From Nitrospirota bacterium (GTDB lineage: Bacteria; Nitrospirota; Thermodesulfovibrionia; Thermodesulfovibrionales; UBA6898), in contig QKDO01000018.1 of NCBI GenBank assembly GCA_003252075.1, positions 1 to 42,874 on the forward strand: 42,874 nucleotides of DNA, read 5' to 3'. Shown here piece after piece: positions 34,910 through 42,694 of this stretch (position 1 is its first letter; the number at the start of each line of letters is the position of its first letter). Position numbers and translations under genes: made by a program. Below the pieces are notes generated by a model that was given only the letters and a program-made list of their open reading frames with translations, was not told the DNA's origin and did no database searches.

Positions 34910-36163
34910 TCATGCCCTCCGTGTCGTAACAGGCTCTTCCGTCTTCGCAGACCTGAAGTTTTTCTGCCTCCGGATGATATCATACACCCGTGCCTCCTGC
35001 GGAACATTCATAACTATGATATCCTCATTCCTTGCCGAATGAAGATGGTTCCCTTCTCCGTCTTTCATGTTTTCGACCGTGAAGAGTCGCTCTTCAATGC
35101 CGGGGGAGAGGAACTCAATGGGATCATGGTCATCCAGCCTGTTCCGCAACGCCACGGTGGCGACTTCTCCCTGCTTTGCAAGGATGATCCCGACAAGCTC
35201 ATGGCTCATCCGGTAGCTCTCACCGTCGAAGTTATAGTCTTGGTCAGGCTGTTTGCCGAAGAACATGCCGGTGGTGTATCCCCTGCTGCTGAACATGGCA
35301 AGCTCTCTGATCCATCGGGGGTCAACAGCATATTCCCGACCTTCAGCAATCGTATCACATGCCTCCCGGTAGACCTTCACGACGCCGGCGACGTAGTTAA
35401 TCCCCTTCATCCGGCCCTCGATCTTGAAACTGTCGACACCGGCATGTGCAAGCTGGTCAAGGTGTTCTATCATGCAGAGGTCACGGGAGCTCAGGATATA
35501 GGTACCGCGCTCATCCTCGAAGACCGGAAGGTATTCACCCCGTCGCTTCTCTTCCATCAGCGTATAATTCCAGCGGCAGGAATTGGTGCATTCTCCGGTA
35601 TTTGCACTCCGCGAAGCGAGATAACTGCTGATATAGCACCTGCCGGAATAGGACAAACAGAGAGAACCATGCACAAAGGTCTCAAGCTCAACAGATACCC
35701 GGCTGCGGACCTCGCGTATTTCATCGATCGACAGCTCACGGGCGAGTACAAGTCTACGTGCCCCCATGTCCTGCCAGAAACGCGCAGCTTCTGCATTCGT
35801 TATATTGGCCTGGGTACTGATATGGATATCCATGTCAGGGGCTCTCTTCCTGCAGATCAAGAAAACGCCCGGATCGGAGATGATGACGGCATCCGGCCTG
35901 ACGTCATGCAGGAAGTCCATATGCTCCTCGATATGCCGCATGTCACGGTTGTGGGGAAAGATATTTGCCGTTACATAGGCTTTCCCGCCCTGTTCCTGCA
36001 CGTAGCGCACGGCATCCCGCAGTTCTTCTCCCTGGAAATTGCCTGCCTTGCCTCTCAGGCTGAAGCGGGAGTCACCGAGATACACGGCGTCAGCCCCATA
36101 ATGAATCGCGGTCCTGAGCTTTTCAAAATCCCCGGCAGGTGCAAGCAGTTCAGGCCGTTTCAT
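34910..36163 (-). CDS. U32 family peptidase / tRNA-modification (TrhP/YegQ-like) protein
   Basis: A 417-residue protein with [27 protein letters not shown] at the N terminus, [13 protein letters not shown], the U32 core [32 protein letters not shown], which has the conserved Cys residues, and [20 protein letters not shown]. Characterised relatives (RlhA, TrhP, UbiU/V) mostly act in RNA hydroxylation or ubiquinone synthesis rather than proteolysis; the length fits the TrhP group. It starts inside the stop of rnhA (ATGA). Confidence 0.9.
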   Translation of the reverse strand: MKRPELLAPAGDFEKLRTAIHYGADAVYLGDSRFSLRGKAGNFQGEELRDAVRYVQEQGGKAYVTANIFPHNRDMRHIEEHMDFLHDVRPDAVIISDPGVFLICRKRAPDMDIHISTQANITNAEAARFWQDMGARRLVLARELSIDEIREVRSRVSVELETFVHGSLCLSYSGRCYISSYLASRSANTGECTNSCRWNYTLMEEKRRGEYLPVFEDERGTYILSSRDLCMIEHLDQLAHAGVDSFKIEGRMKGINYVAGVVKVYREACDTIAEGREYAVDPRWIRELAMFSSRGYTTGMFFGKQPDQDYNFDGESYRMSHELVGIILAKQGEVATVALRNRLDDHDPIEFLSPGIEERLFTVENMKDGEGNHLHSARNEDIIVMNVPQEARVYDIIRRQKNFRSAKTEEPVTTRRA

Positions 36164-36642
36164 GCACCAGACCTTTCCGCAGCATGCGCTTTCCTGTAAC
36201 GTTTGATCTCATGACAGGCTATCCTGTCACACCGCTCATTCTCGGCATGTCCACTGTGCCCTCTGACCCAGTGCCACTCGATCTCATGCGGTTCAGCAGC
36301 CCTCAGAAGCCGTTCCCACAGGTCCCTGTTCATCACATCCTTCTTCTGCGAGTTCTTCCAGCCCTTTTTTATCCAGTCCGGTATCCATTCCGTCATCCCC
36401 TTGACAACATAACTGGAGTCAGTCGTGATTTTCACCCGACAGGGAATGATCAGCATCTCCAGGGCCCTGATTACGCTCATAAGCTCCATCCGGTTGTTGG
36501 TTGTCATGCCTTCCGCACCTGACACTTCTTTTTCTTTCTTTGCGGACCGAAGGATCGCCCCGAAACCTCCGACACCCGGATTTCCGCTGCACGCGCCGTC
36601 AGTGAATATTTCAACCACAGGGCGGTCTTTGCTCTTTTTCAT
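36160..36642 (-). CDS. rnhA: Ribonuclease HI
   Basis: A 160-residue RNase H1 degrading the RNA strand of RNA-DNA hybrids. The catalytic set is visible: [13 protein letters not shown] with Asp, [14 protein letters not shown] with Glu, [11 protein letters not shown] with Asp, and [11 protein letters not shown] with the final Asp. The gene is standard and precedes the U32 gene. Confidence 0.95.
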   Translation of the reverse strand: MKKSKDRPVVEIFTDGACSGNPGVGGFGAILRSAKKEKEVSGAEGMTTNNRMELMSVIRALEMLIIPCRVKITTDSSYVVKGMTEWIPDWIKKGWKNSQKKDVMNRDLWERLLRAAEPHEIEWHWVRGHSGHAENERCDRIACHEIKRYRKAHAAERSGA

Positions 36643-36692
36643 GAACCTATATTACCTTTTTTTATTCCTACTTTTCCAAATATGGCGCGACT

Positions 36693-36721
36693 TTGACATA
36701 TTGATCCTCTTGCTTTATCCT
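36693..36721 (+). promoter_or_regulatory. Promoter of the DUF2007 gene, predicted leaderless
   Basis: A perfect TTGACA (36693-36698) and TATCCT (36716-36721) 17 bases apart. The ATG (36727) is only 5 bases after the -10, so the transcription start should coincide with the start codon. There is no Shine-Dalgarno sequence. This is the strongest leaderless candidate in the window. Confidence 0.6.
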
Positions 36722-36726
36722 AAGTC

Positions 36727-36975
36727 ATGGCTGAAGAATGGATCACCCTGCGTATTACCCATGATCAGCTCGAAGCAGAGATGATAAAGGACCTGCTCGA
36801 AAGTGGGGATATCCCTGTCGTGCTCCGCTCCGCAAAAGTAAGCCCCTATCCGGTCAATATTGGAAAGATGGGAGAGATCAAGGTTCTGATAAGGAATACG
36901 GATAAGGATTCCGCAGAAGAAGTCCTCACAAAGTTCCGTGAAGCATCGGGAGAGCCCGGGGAAAATGAGCACTAG
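36727..36975 (+). CDS. DUF2007 domain protein
   Basis: An 82-residue protein with the DUF2007 pattern: an N-terminal strand EWITLRITHDQLEAEMIKDLLES, I-P-V-V-L-R, and I-K-V-L-I-R-N-T-D-K-D-S-A-E-E-V-L near the C terminus. Its role is not known; the fold resembles small ferredoxin-like regulatory domains. It is followed after 2 bases by the SspB-like gene. Confidence 0.82.
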   Translation: MAEEWITLRITHDQLEAEMIKDLLESGDIPVVLRSAKVSPYPVNIGKMGEIKVLIRNTDKDSAEEVLTKFREASGEPGENEH

Positions 36976-36977
36976 TC

Positions 36978-37385
36978 ATGGCCGGCAGCCTTGACGAGCT
37001 CAGGAAACAGGTCTTTTTCGATATGCTCAACCTCGCCGGCAGGGTATTTGTCGCTGTAGGGTATGGAGATGATGTTGTCATCGGCAAGAGAGGGTTCCTG
37101 CCCCAGGAAAAGGAAAAAGGCATTATCCTCGTTTTCAATCAAAAAATGAACTTCACCTGGGATGATGAAGGCATCACCGCAACCCTTGTCTTCGGCAGAA
37201 CACCGGAGAAATGCTCTATCCCCCAGGACAGGATCATGACCATTTTCTCTCCGGAGCTCAATGCCCAATTTTCCACGTTCCCGCAGAATGGGGCGAGTGG
37301 TCCGCATGCAGGGAAAGAAGAAAGCGAAAAGCCGCAAGCTGATGAAAAAGTGATCAGGGTAGACTTCGGCAAAAAGAAACCGTAA
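36978..37385 (+). CDS. SspB-like ClpXP adaptor-type protein
   Basis: A 135-residue protein with the beta-rich core GIILVFNQKMNFTWDDEG...TLVFGRTPEKCSIPQDRIMTIFSPE, resembling SspB, which delivers ssrA-tagged peptides to ClpXP. The C-terminal part is a charged linker ending VIRVDFGKKKP, like the SspB tail that docks to ClpX. The assignment is by pattern only. It is coupled to the DUF2007 gene. Confidence 0.7.
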   Translation: MAGSLDELRKQVFFDMLNLAGRVFVAVGYGDDVVIGKRGFLPQEKEKGIILVFNQKMNFTWDDEGITATLVFGRTPEKCSIPQDRIMTIFSPELNAQFSTFPQNGASGPHAGKEESEKPQADEKVIRVDFGKKKP

Positions 37386-37683
37386 CGAAGCCTGTCCGTC
37401 TGTTGGTGCAGAGTGCGTATAGCACATCCCTAACCCGCACCGCGGCAGCAAACGAAATTCAAAGGATTATCAAAAGGAATCAGGATAGAACAATAAGTTG
37501 TAATAGTCATGAATTGCATTGACATCACTTGTAAACGTTTTTCTCGACTTCTTCCTGTACTCAACGCCAGTTTCAATTATCAATAACTGTTGACTTCATG
37601 TCGTATTTCACATATTAAGAGATCAGAAAAATTGACCGGCAATAATCAGAGCTCGTCTTCTATTTGCTTTTTTCGTTTGATAA
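37386..37683. other. Intergenic stretch between core and accessory region
   Basis: About 300 AT-rich bases without a gene. It holds a small GTGC...GCAC hairpin near 37412-37424 without a T-run, so not a terminator. No repeat or RNA gene was seen. Base composition changes here towards AT-richer DNA. Confidence 0.4.
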
Positions 37684-38110
37684 TTATTGAGACTGCCCTC
37701 TATCGGGGAATCCGTCCTCCCATTTCTGTCCTTTGTTAGTCTCTTCATAATGCCGTTTGATCTCCTTGTATAATGCATCGTTTGTTCGTTGCGCTAAAAG
37801 TTCAAAGTAAGTCCCTTTTTTGCCCAACGATACGGTTTGCAACAATGAGGTCAAATCCCGCACCACAACCAACATCAAGAATGGTTTCTCCTGATATGAC
37901 TATCCCCAGCCTAAAGGGATTTCCCACTCCACAAAAGGATTCAATCAGTTCATCGGGCATACTCTGGATAATTGTGGGATCATAACCCCGCTGGATTGCA
38001 CCCTCTCTCCCTGTGGGATAATTAAATTTTCCAGTAGCCGACCTTGATACCTGTGCATATTTCTCCCGAACAGCATCCTGTATCTTCTTTTCATCTATTT
38101 CATTACTCAT
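37684..38110 (-). pseudogene. arsM: Arsenite methyltransferase (ArsM) remnant, truncated and frameshifted
   Basis: The ATG at 38110 has GGAAGGAG upstream and begins a good ArsM-like sequence: VREKYAQVSRS, FNYPTGREGA, SFCGVGNPFRLG and the SAM-binding ILDVGCGAGFDLIVAN. The frame stops at 37804-37802 just after a six-A run (37821-37816) in the coding strand. In the next frame, TYFELLAQRTNDALYK... continues to 37684 but does not look like ArsM; the rest of the methyltransferase fold and its other arsenic-binding Cys are absent. It is thus a 5' remnant joined to foreign sequence. It sits 14 bases after the MtrA-like gene. Confidence 0.75.
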
Positions 38111-38124
38111 TTTGCTCCTTCCCA

Positions 38125-39231
38125 CTATTCTGGGGCACCATCCTGTGTATATTGAAACCCATAGCACATTGAGAGATATGCTTTTTCAAGTTCCCTTCCC
38201 AAATAAGCTGCATGGTCAAGCCGTGAAAGAAGCCCGCGTTCAATAGCTGTTGATCCTATTAGAACGGGGTCTTCACCATAGATTGTTTCATTGAGGGTGC
38301 CGTCTTTCAGATAGTGTTCAAGATATATTCTGCCCTCATTTTTTTTGGCGTAGATTATGAAAAACCCTGAAGGGTCAAGAATAAGTTTTTGTGGCTTTCG
38401 TGCTTCAACAAGGGGCATCCTTTTCATCGATAGGGTCTTGTCGAATCTTCCAGGATTTTTCTCCAAACAAGAATGTATCCCTCTTTCTATTTCAGCAATA
38501 TCCTCATTCCCCATAAGGTCAACAATCTCCACCTGTGACCTGAAGTGTTCAATTTCTGTTAGCTCAAGGTTCTTCAAAATAGGTCTTTGCCCTTTAGATC
38601 CGATGATCCGCTTATCATAGCCAACTCCATTATTAAACACCGATATCATGCCTTGGCCTGCCATATGTCCTTTGGAATCTTTTCCACAAAGGATAATGAA
38701 TCGTATGGAAGGATTAGAAACTGTGTTCCTTATAACCTTTTCTATGCCGATATTTTCCGTATGAGTCTTGCCGACTATCGCAAAGTTATCAGAACCCAGA
38801 CGGCTTGTTAGCAGTTCGGGCAGATTATCGCTGCAAAGGGTGCTTACGGCAACTGAACACTTTTCATTGCCAATAATAAATTCCCCTTGTTCTGGATACA
38901 GTTGAGCTGTCTTTTTTATTGGCATAAAAGTAAGGGGTTTGCATACAGGGTTACAAGTCCTTAAAGAGGAAATTTCCATAATCCCGGAGAGAGCATTGGA
39001 CACAGGCACAGGAAAGCAGGGTTCACATCCAAGGCAATCATGAGTTACCTCAGACTTTTCAATAATGCCTGAGAGCCTTTGCTTCATCTCCTCATTGTCC
39101 TTACCTCTGTTCAAGACTTCCTTGAATTCTAAGAGGGTGTCATGGAAACATTGGCATGTTCGGCATTTCTCAGTCGCAGATATTTTTTCTAACTCGGTTA
39201 AGAGTTCATCTAGGTTGCATGTCTCTTCCAT
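38125..39231 (-). CDS. Cys-rich protein with MtrA-like (cobamide-binding) domain and DUF4346-type C terminus
   Basis: A 368-residue protein. Residues 1-100 contain eight Cys in clusters (C23, C26, C28; C66, C69, C72; C93, C97), likely metal or Fe-S sites. Residues 105-260 match the MtrA family (tetrahydromethanopterin S-methyltransferase subunit A): YPEQGEFIIG, VAVSTL, ENIGIEKVIRNTVSNPSIRFIILCGKDSKGH, IIGSKGQRPILKNLEL. The last 100 residues resemble DUF4346. It is cytoplasmic and not membrane-anchored. It may carry a cobamide or methyl group; its location just before arsM suggests methyl metabolism of arsenic or another metal, but this is speculation. Confidence 0.7.
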   Translation of the reverse strand: MEETCNLDELLTELEKISATEKCRTCQCFHDTLLEFKEVLNRGKDNEEMKQRLSGIIEKSEVTHDCLGCEPCFPVPVSNALSGIMEISSLRTCNPVCKPLTFMPIKKTAQLYPEQGEFIIGNEKCSVAVSTLCSDNLPELLTSRLGSDNFAIVGKTHTENIGIEKVIRNTVSNPSIRFIILCGKDSKGHMAGQGMISVFNNGVGYDKRIIGSKGQRPILKNLELTEIEHFRSQVEIVDLMGNEDIAEIERGIHSCLEKNPGRFDKTLSMKRMPLVEARKPQKLILDPSGFFIIYAKKNEGRIYLEHYLKDGTLNETIYGEDPVLIGSTAIERGLLSRLDHAAYLGRELEKAYLSMCYGFQYTQDGAPE

Positions 39232-39240
39232 GAAACGTGG

Positions 39241-39723
39241 CTACCTACAATTCTTGTCTGAACAGTAGCAAGTGGCTGTCTTGGCTTTTCTTTTCATCCA
39301 GAAATAGCCGATTACTATTGAAATCAGCGTAAGTACGAAAGTAAGTGGTTTGGTGAATCCCAGAAAAGAGGAGCCAAATAGATTAAGATAGATCGCAAGC
39401 ATGGGAGACCCGCAACAGCCCAAAAGGAAGCATCCTCCAAAATAAAGAATCCCTGTCATTGTGAAACCACCTATCGCACCACCAATACCGCTTTTTCGGT
39501 TTTGCAGAAATTTTGTGGTAGCAAAAACCGTAAATGCAGACGCAAGTGCATAGGATAGTCCCATGAAGTAATCTTTCTGTTCCAAATAGTGCAATATAAA
39601 TGGTGTGTCGTCAATCTGAAACCACTGTTTAGAAATCTGAAGGTTACTCCAATAAGAGTAGCTTACGTGGAGGGCAAGCACCAATACAAAGGCACCCGCT
39701 GAGTACACAATGGTTCTTTTCAT
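39241..39723 (-). CDS. Membrane protein with Cys-rich C-terminal tail
   Basis: A 160-residue protein with four transmembrane segments (about residues 7-22, 53-71, 83-105 and 115-141). Between the third and fourth is GGCFLLGCCGSPM, and the cytoplasmic or periplasmic tail ends with CYCSDKNCR, both candidate thiol or metal-binding sites. It resembles small metal-handling membrane proteins (MerT-like in style) but no specific family is recognised. It starts 10 bases after the OB-fold gene. Confidence 0.7.
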   Translation of the reverse strand: MKRTIVYSAGAFVLVLALHVSYSYWSNLQISKQWFQIDDTPFILHYLEQKDYFMGLSYALASAFTVFATTKFLQNRKSGIGGAIGGFTMTGILYFGGCFLLGCCGSPMLAIYLNLFGSSFLGFTKPLTFVLTLISIVIGYFWMKRKAKTATCYCSDKNCR

Positions 39724-39733
39724 CTTGTTTGTC

Positions 39734-40132
39734 CTAAAACTTTAGGTGCCTTAAAATCTCCACATTTGTGGCTTCAAAAAGCAGCCCACCTTTTTCAATG
39801 AAATGTCCCGTGGCGTTAATCTCATCCCATTCCTTCGGCATTGTCTTTTCGTATTTAATAGGTAGGGAAAATTTGGCGCAGCCCAGAGATTTACAATTTT
39901 TAGCTTCTGCTGTATCAATTATGGCAAAGAGTTTTGGGTCTTTCTTCGAAAACCTTGCTACAACCCCCGTAATAGTGATAGACCCCTTGTAAGCATTTGG
40001 GTTTGCCTGTACATCGCTGACAGATAATATTCCGTTTTTGACTGTTGTCTTAGGCTCACCACTACTGAAACCCTTAACAACTGTCCCAGCAATAAAGGCG
40101 ATTATTGCAAAAATAAGTATAGTCTTCTTCGT
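39734..40132 (-). CDS. Membrane-anchored OB-fold-like protein, no ATG/GTG/TTG start (ACG at start position)
   Basis: A 132-codon open frame that a conventional start-codon search misses. It begins with an ACG at 40132 placed 6 bases after AGGAG, with in-frame TAG just upstream, so no normal start exists. The product has TKKTILIFAIIAFIAG as N-terminal membrane anchor, then a beta-rich domain (ILSVSDVQANPNAYKG, TITGVVARFSKKDP, FAIIDTAEAKNCKSLGC) like OB-fold periplasmic proteins, with two Cys around residue 88-93. Downstream genes follow within 10 bases each, and a promoter lies upstream, so the gene is probably functional by rare ACG initiation or carries a mutated ATG. Confidence 0.7.
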   Translation of the reverse strand, partial: TKKTILIFAIIAFIAGTVVKGFSSGEPKTTVKNGILSVSDVQANPNAYKGSITITGVVARFSKKDPKLFAIIDTAEAKNCKSLGCAKFSLPIKYEKTMPKEWDEINATGHFIEKGGLLFEATNVEILRHLKF

Positions 40133-40158
40133 AAAAGTCTCCTAATGTCTTTTATCAA

Positions 40159-40188
40159 ATACTAGCCCGACAAGGAGACAACAGTCAA
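40159..40188 (-). promoter_or_regulatory. Promoter of the OB-fold / MtrA-like operon
   Basis: TTGACT (40188-40183) and TAGTAT (40164-40159) on the minus strand, 18 bases apart. The predicted start near 40152 leaves a 20-base leader with AGGAG. Confidence 0.5.
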
Positions 40189-40277
40189 TATAGTCCATGC
40201 CAGTACCCTGACGCTAACCGCAACGATAAGAACGTTTACAGTCCGTGCTGCAAACTTGCTTCAGTTTTATATTAACT

Positions 40278-40958
40278 ATGAATTATGATAGAAGAATGGA
40301 ATTAACTTTCATTCAGCCGACCCAAGACAGAACCCATTTTTACAGGTGGGCTTCTGCCTTGGCCTTGATAACAATTTCCTACAACATCCTTGAAGGCTGT
40401 GTCTCTGTTTTCTTTGGACTTCAGGATGAAACCATAGCATTGTTTGGGTTTGGGCTTGATTCTTTTGTTGAAGTAGTTTCAGGAGTCGGCATTTGGCACA
40501 TGATTAAACGAATGAAACGAACTGATGCTGTCAATCACGATATCTTTGAAAAAAGGGCACTCCAGATAACGGGAACGGCATTTTATGTCCTTGCGATTGG
40601 TCTGATTGTGACCTCTGCCCTGAACATGTACAGGGGGAACAAGCCTGAAACTACCTTTTGGGGTATAGTTGTCTCTGTTATTTCCATACTGTCCATGTGG
40701 ATGCTAATCCATTACAAGATGAAAATCGGTAAACAATATAACTCTCAGGCGTTGATAGCGGACGCAAACTGCACTAAGGCATGCATGTACCTGTCAATCA
40801 TTCTATTTTTTTCAAGCATTGGGTATGCGGTCACAGGAATAGGTATGCTTGACTCGATCGGTGCAATAGGAATTGCAGTTTTTTCTTACAGGGAAGGCAA
40901 AGAGTCATTTGAAAAGTCGAAGGGCAAGCTTTGTGGTTGTCAAAGGGGCTGTAGTTAG
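40278..40958 (+). CDS. CDF-like cation transporter, atypical
   Basis: A membrane protein of about 226 residues with five to six transmembrane segments. GFGLDSFVEVVSG corresponds to the TM2 metal site of cation diffusion facilitators (Asp kept, His replaced by Gly/Leu), and ALIADANCTKACMYLS to the TM5 site. There is no C-terminal cytoplasmic domain of usual length; instead it ends in a short Cys-rich tail, CGCQRGCS. The start is uncertain: ATG at 40278, a later ATG at 40296 or GTG at 40245; none has a strong ribosome binding site. It is divergent from the MtrA-like operon. Metal specificity is unknown. Confidence 0.75.
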   Translation: MNYDRRMELTFIQPTQDRTHFYRWASALALITISYNILEGCVSVFFGLQDETIALFGFGLDSFVEVVSGVGIWHMIKRMKRTDAVNHDIFEKRALQITGTAFYVLAIGLIVTSALNMYRGNKPETTFWGIVVSVISILSMWMLIHYKMKIGKQYNSQALIADANCTKACMYLSIILFFSSIGYAVTGIGMLDSIGAIGIAVFSYREGKESFEKSKGKLCGCQRGCS

Positions 40959-40992
40959 AGAGATTTTTTATTATGCTGTTCATTAACCCTAA

Positions 40993-41151
40993 ATGTTTGA
41001 AAAGCTACAAACACTGGGACAGAATGTAAAACATGAGGTCAAGGTCTACCTGGGAGTCCGCATTCAGGGGTTACTCCGGGATGACAGGATTAGGCGATAT
41101 TTAAGCAAACAGGGAGACTTCCTTCCTGTAGGCTTGCGTCGGAAGACCTGA
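40993..41151 (+). CDS. Possible small protein or truncated gene
   Basis: A 52-codon frame starting ATG at 40993 (MFEKLQTLGQNVKHEVKVYL), ending TGA at 41149-41151. The N terminus resembles YkvA/DUF1232 proteins in style but the rest does not follow, and no ribosome binding site is visible. It could be a remnant. The remainder of 40959-41397 contains direct repeats but no other gene. Confidence 0.3.
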   Translation: MFEKLQTLGQNVKHEVKVYLGVRIQGLLRDDRIRRYLSKQGDFLPVGLRRKT

Positions 41152-41203
41152 CCGACTGGTGAAGATTTCTTTTGGTAATCGATATTATCTGCCAAATTCT
41201 GCG

Positions 41204-41251
41204 GATTATACGAAGTTCACCTTTAGACCTTATTATCAGATTATGCGAAAT
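41204..41251 (+). repeat. Direct repeat pair GATTATRCGAART
   Basis: GATTATACGAAGT (41204-41216) and GATTATGCGAAAT (41239-41251) differ at two positions and are 22 bases apart. A partial copy (CTGCGGATTA) preceding the first also occurs at 42828-42837. They could be recombination or regulator sites. Confidence 0.35.
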
Positions 41252-41314
41252 ACCCTTCGTTACCGGAATGTCTAAGCTCAGGCACATAACTCACAGCGTG
41301 ACACATGCTGTCCC

Positions 41315-41343
41315 TTGAATATCCCCGTTTTTGCTGATAGACT
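41315..41343 (+). promoter_or_regulatory. Candidate promoter of the OsmC gene
   Basis: TTGAAT (41315-41320) and TAGACT (41338-41343), 17 bases apart, about 55 bases before the ATG. Moderate match only. Confidence 0.35.
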
Positions 41344-41397
41344 GGAATTAAACACCAGTGTTATCGAAGTTCTCGGACCAATAGAAAGGAGGATATC

Positions 41398-41958
41398 ATG
41401 GGCGACTTATCCAAAGGGAAATTGAACGGGATTGATACGCAAGCGTTAAAGCAGGTCATGGGGCAGATTTCGAAAGACCCTTCACTTGGCAAGGTAAAGT
41501 TTCAGGTGACCACAACATGGAAGGGGACAACGAAGTCGGAAACGGTGATTGAAGGCTATAAAATCAGCGGGCAGAAGGTTAAGCGCATTCATACTTTTGT
41601 CATTGATGAACCGAAGGAACTTATGGGTGAAGATGCTTCAGCTAATCCCCAGGAATATCTCATGGGGGCGATGAATGCCTGCATCATGAATACCTATGTC
41701 ATAGCCGCCGCAATGAAGGGTGTCAAGCTGGAGTCAGTGGTGATGGAAACAGAAGGTGAGTTGGACCTTCGCGGTTTCCTGGGTATCGACAAGAACATCA
41801 TACCGGGATATAACGAGCTGAAATACCGGGTGCGACTGAAGGGAAACGGCACAAGGGAACAATATGAGGAAGTCCATAAGGCGGTAGTTGCCACTTCCCC
41901 CAATTATTACAACATAACCCATGCGATAAAGTTGAATACGGAGCTGATTATTGAATAA
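41398..41958 (+). CDS. OsmC family protein with a single Cys
   Basis: A 186-residue OsmC/Ohr-like protein. The first Cys of the family is Cys95 in AMNACIMNTY. The second, usually in a C-P context near the C terminus, is Ser167 in ATSPNYYN. Peroxidase chemistry of the two-Cys type is thus unlikely; a one-Cys or binding role is possible. AAGGAGG lies 7 bases before the ATG. It is free-standing between non-coding DNA and the P460 gene. Confidence 0.88.
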   Translation: MGDLSKGKLNGIDTQALKQVMGQISKDPSLGKVKFQVTTTWKGTTKSETVIEGYKISGQKVKRIHTFVIDEPKELMGEDASANPQEYLMGAMNACIMNTYVIAAAMKGVKLESVVMETEGELDLRGFLGIDKNIIPGYNELKYRVRLKGNGTREQYEEVHKAVVATSPNYYNITHAIKLNTELIIE

Positions 41959-42045
41959 CCTTGCAGCGCATTAACACCCTGACGCTGTTGTGTTTTATCT
42001 GCTCGTACGGCGTGAGTGAGTGGGCTTATTGGGCTTCACGGGCGT

Positions 42046-42074
42046 TTGTGAAGATATTAATAACCTTCTGTAAT
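42046..42074 (+). promoter_or_regulatory. Promoter of the cytochrome P460 gene
   Basis: TTGTGA (42046-42051) and TGTAAT (42069-42074), 17 bases apart. The leader has AAGGAG eight bases before the ATG at 42110. Confidence 0.45.
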
Positions 42075-42109
42075 CTGGGAGGGGTTAAGGTGAGGAAGGA
42101 GATTTTCAC

Positions 42110-42694
42110 ATGAGCAAGCCTACTACATTTGTTGCCGTTACTTCTATGTACGTTCTCTCTATGACGATGATGTTTCTCTGCCCTAAGGTAATCGTGAGTG
42201 CAGGAGCAGCCGACAAAGCGGCGAAATTCGACGAAGTAGGTAAGCTCCTGTTGCCCTCAGACTATCGGACGTGGGTGTTCGTGGGCGCTACGGTCACTCC
42301 AAATGAGATGAATGGCGGGAAGGCGGCGTTTCCTGAGTTTCACACAATCTACATGGACCCGGCAAGCTATAAAATTTACAAGAATACTGGGGAGTTTCCT
42401 GAAGGGACAATGATGATTAAGGAAACTTTGATGATTGGGGGCAAGAAGGCACCGAGCGGAAATGGCTACTTCATGGGAGATTTCGTCTTGCTGGCCGCCG
42501 GAGTAAAAGACACGAAACGATTTGGCGGAGAGCGAGCAGGGTGGGGATTCTTCGTTTTCGGTAACCCTTCCGACCAGCAGCCCAAATCAGAGGTATTTCC
42601 TGCAGCCAAGTGTAACAGCTGCCACGCCGCAGCTGCTCAGGAGAGGGTTTTCATCCAGTACTATCCGGTGCTTCAAGATGCGAAACCGAAATGA
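42110..42694 (+). CDS. Cytochrome P460 family protein
   Basis: A 194-residue periplasmic c-type haem protein with an N-terminal signal peptide (about residues 8-33). The haem site is C168-N-S-C171-H172. The preceding beta-rich domain with FHTIYMDPASYKIYKNTGEFPEGTMMIKE is typical of the cytochrome P460 family. Characterised members oxidise hydroxylamine with a Lys-crosslinked haem; others are of unknown function. Which it is cannot be told from sequence alone. Confidence 0.88.
   Translation: MSKPTTFVAVTSMYVLSMTMMFLCPKVIVSAGAADKAAKFDEVGKLLLPSDYRTWVFVGATVTPNEMNGGKAAFPEFHTIYMDPASYKIYKNTGEFPEGTMMIKETLMIGGKKAPSGNGYFMGDFVLLAAGVKDTKRFGGERAGWGFFVFGNPSDQQPKSEVFPAAKCNSCHAAAAQERVFIQYYPVLQDAKPK

Noticed and set aside
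35039-36199. 386-codon open frame antisense to the U32 peptidase
   Set aside because: The U32 gene has all family motifs; this frame has none.
41090-41287. 65-codon minus-strand frame in the repeat region
   Set aside because: No start signals, and overlaps the direct repeats; composition does not look coding.
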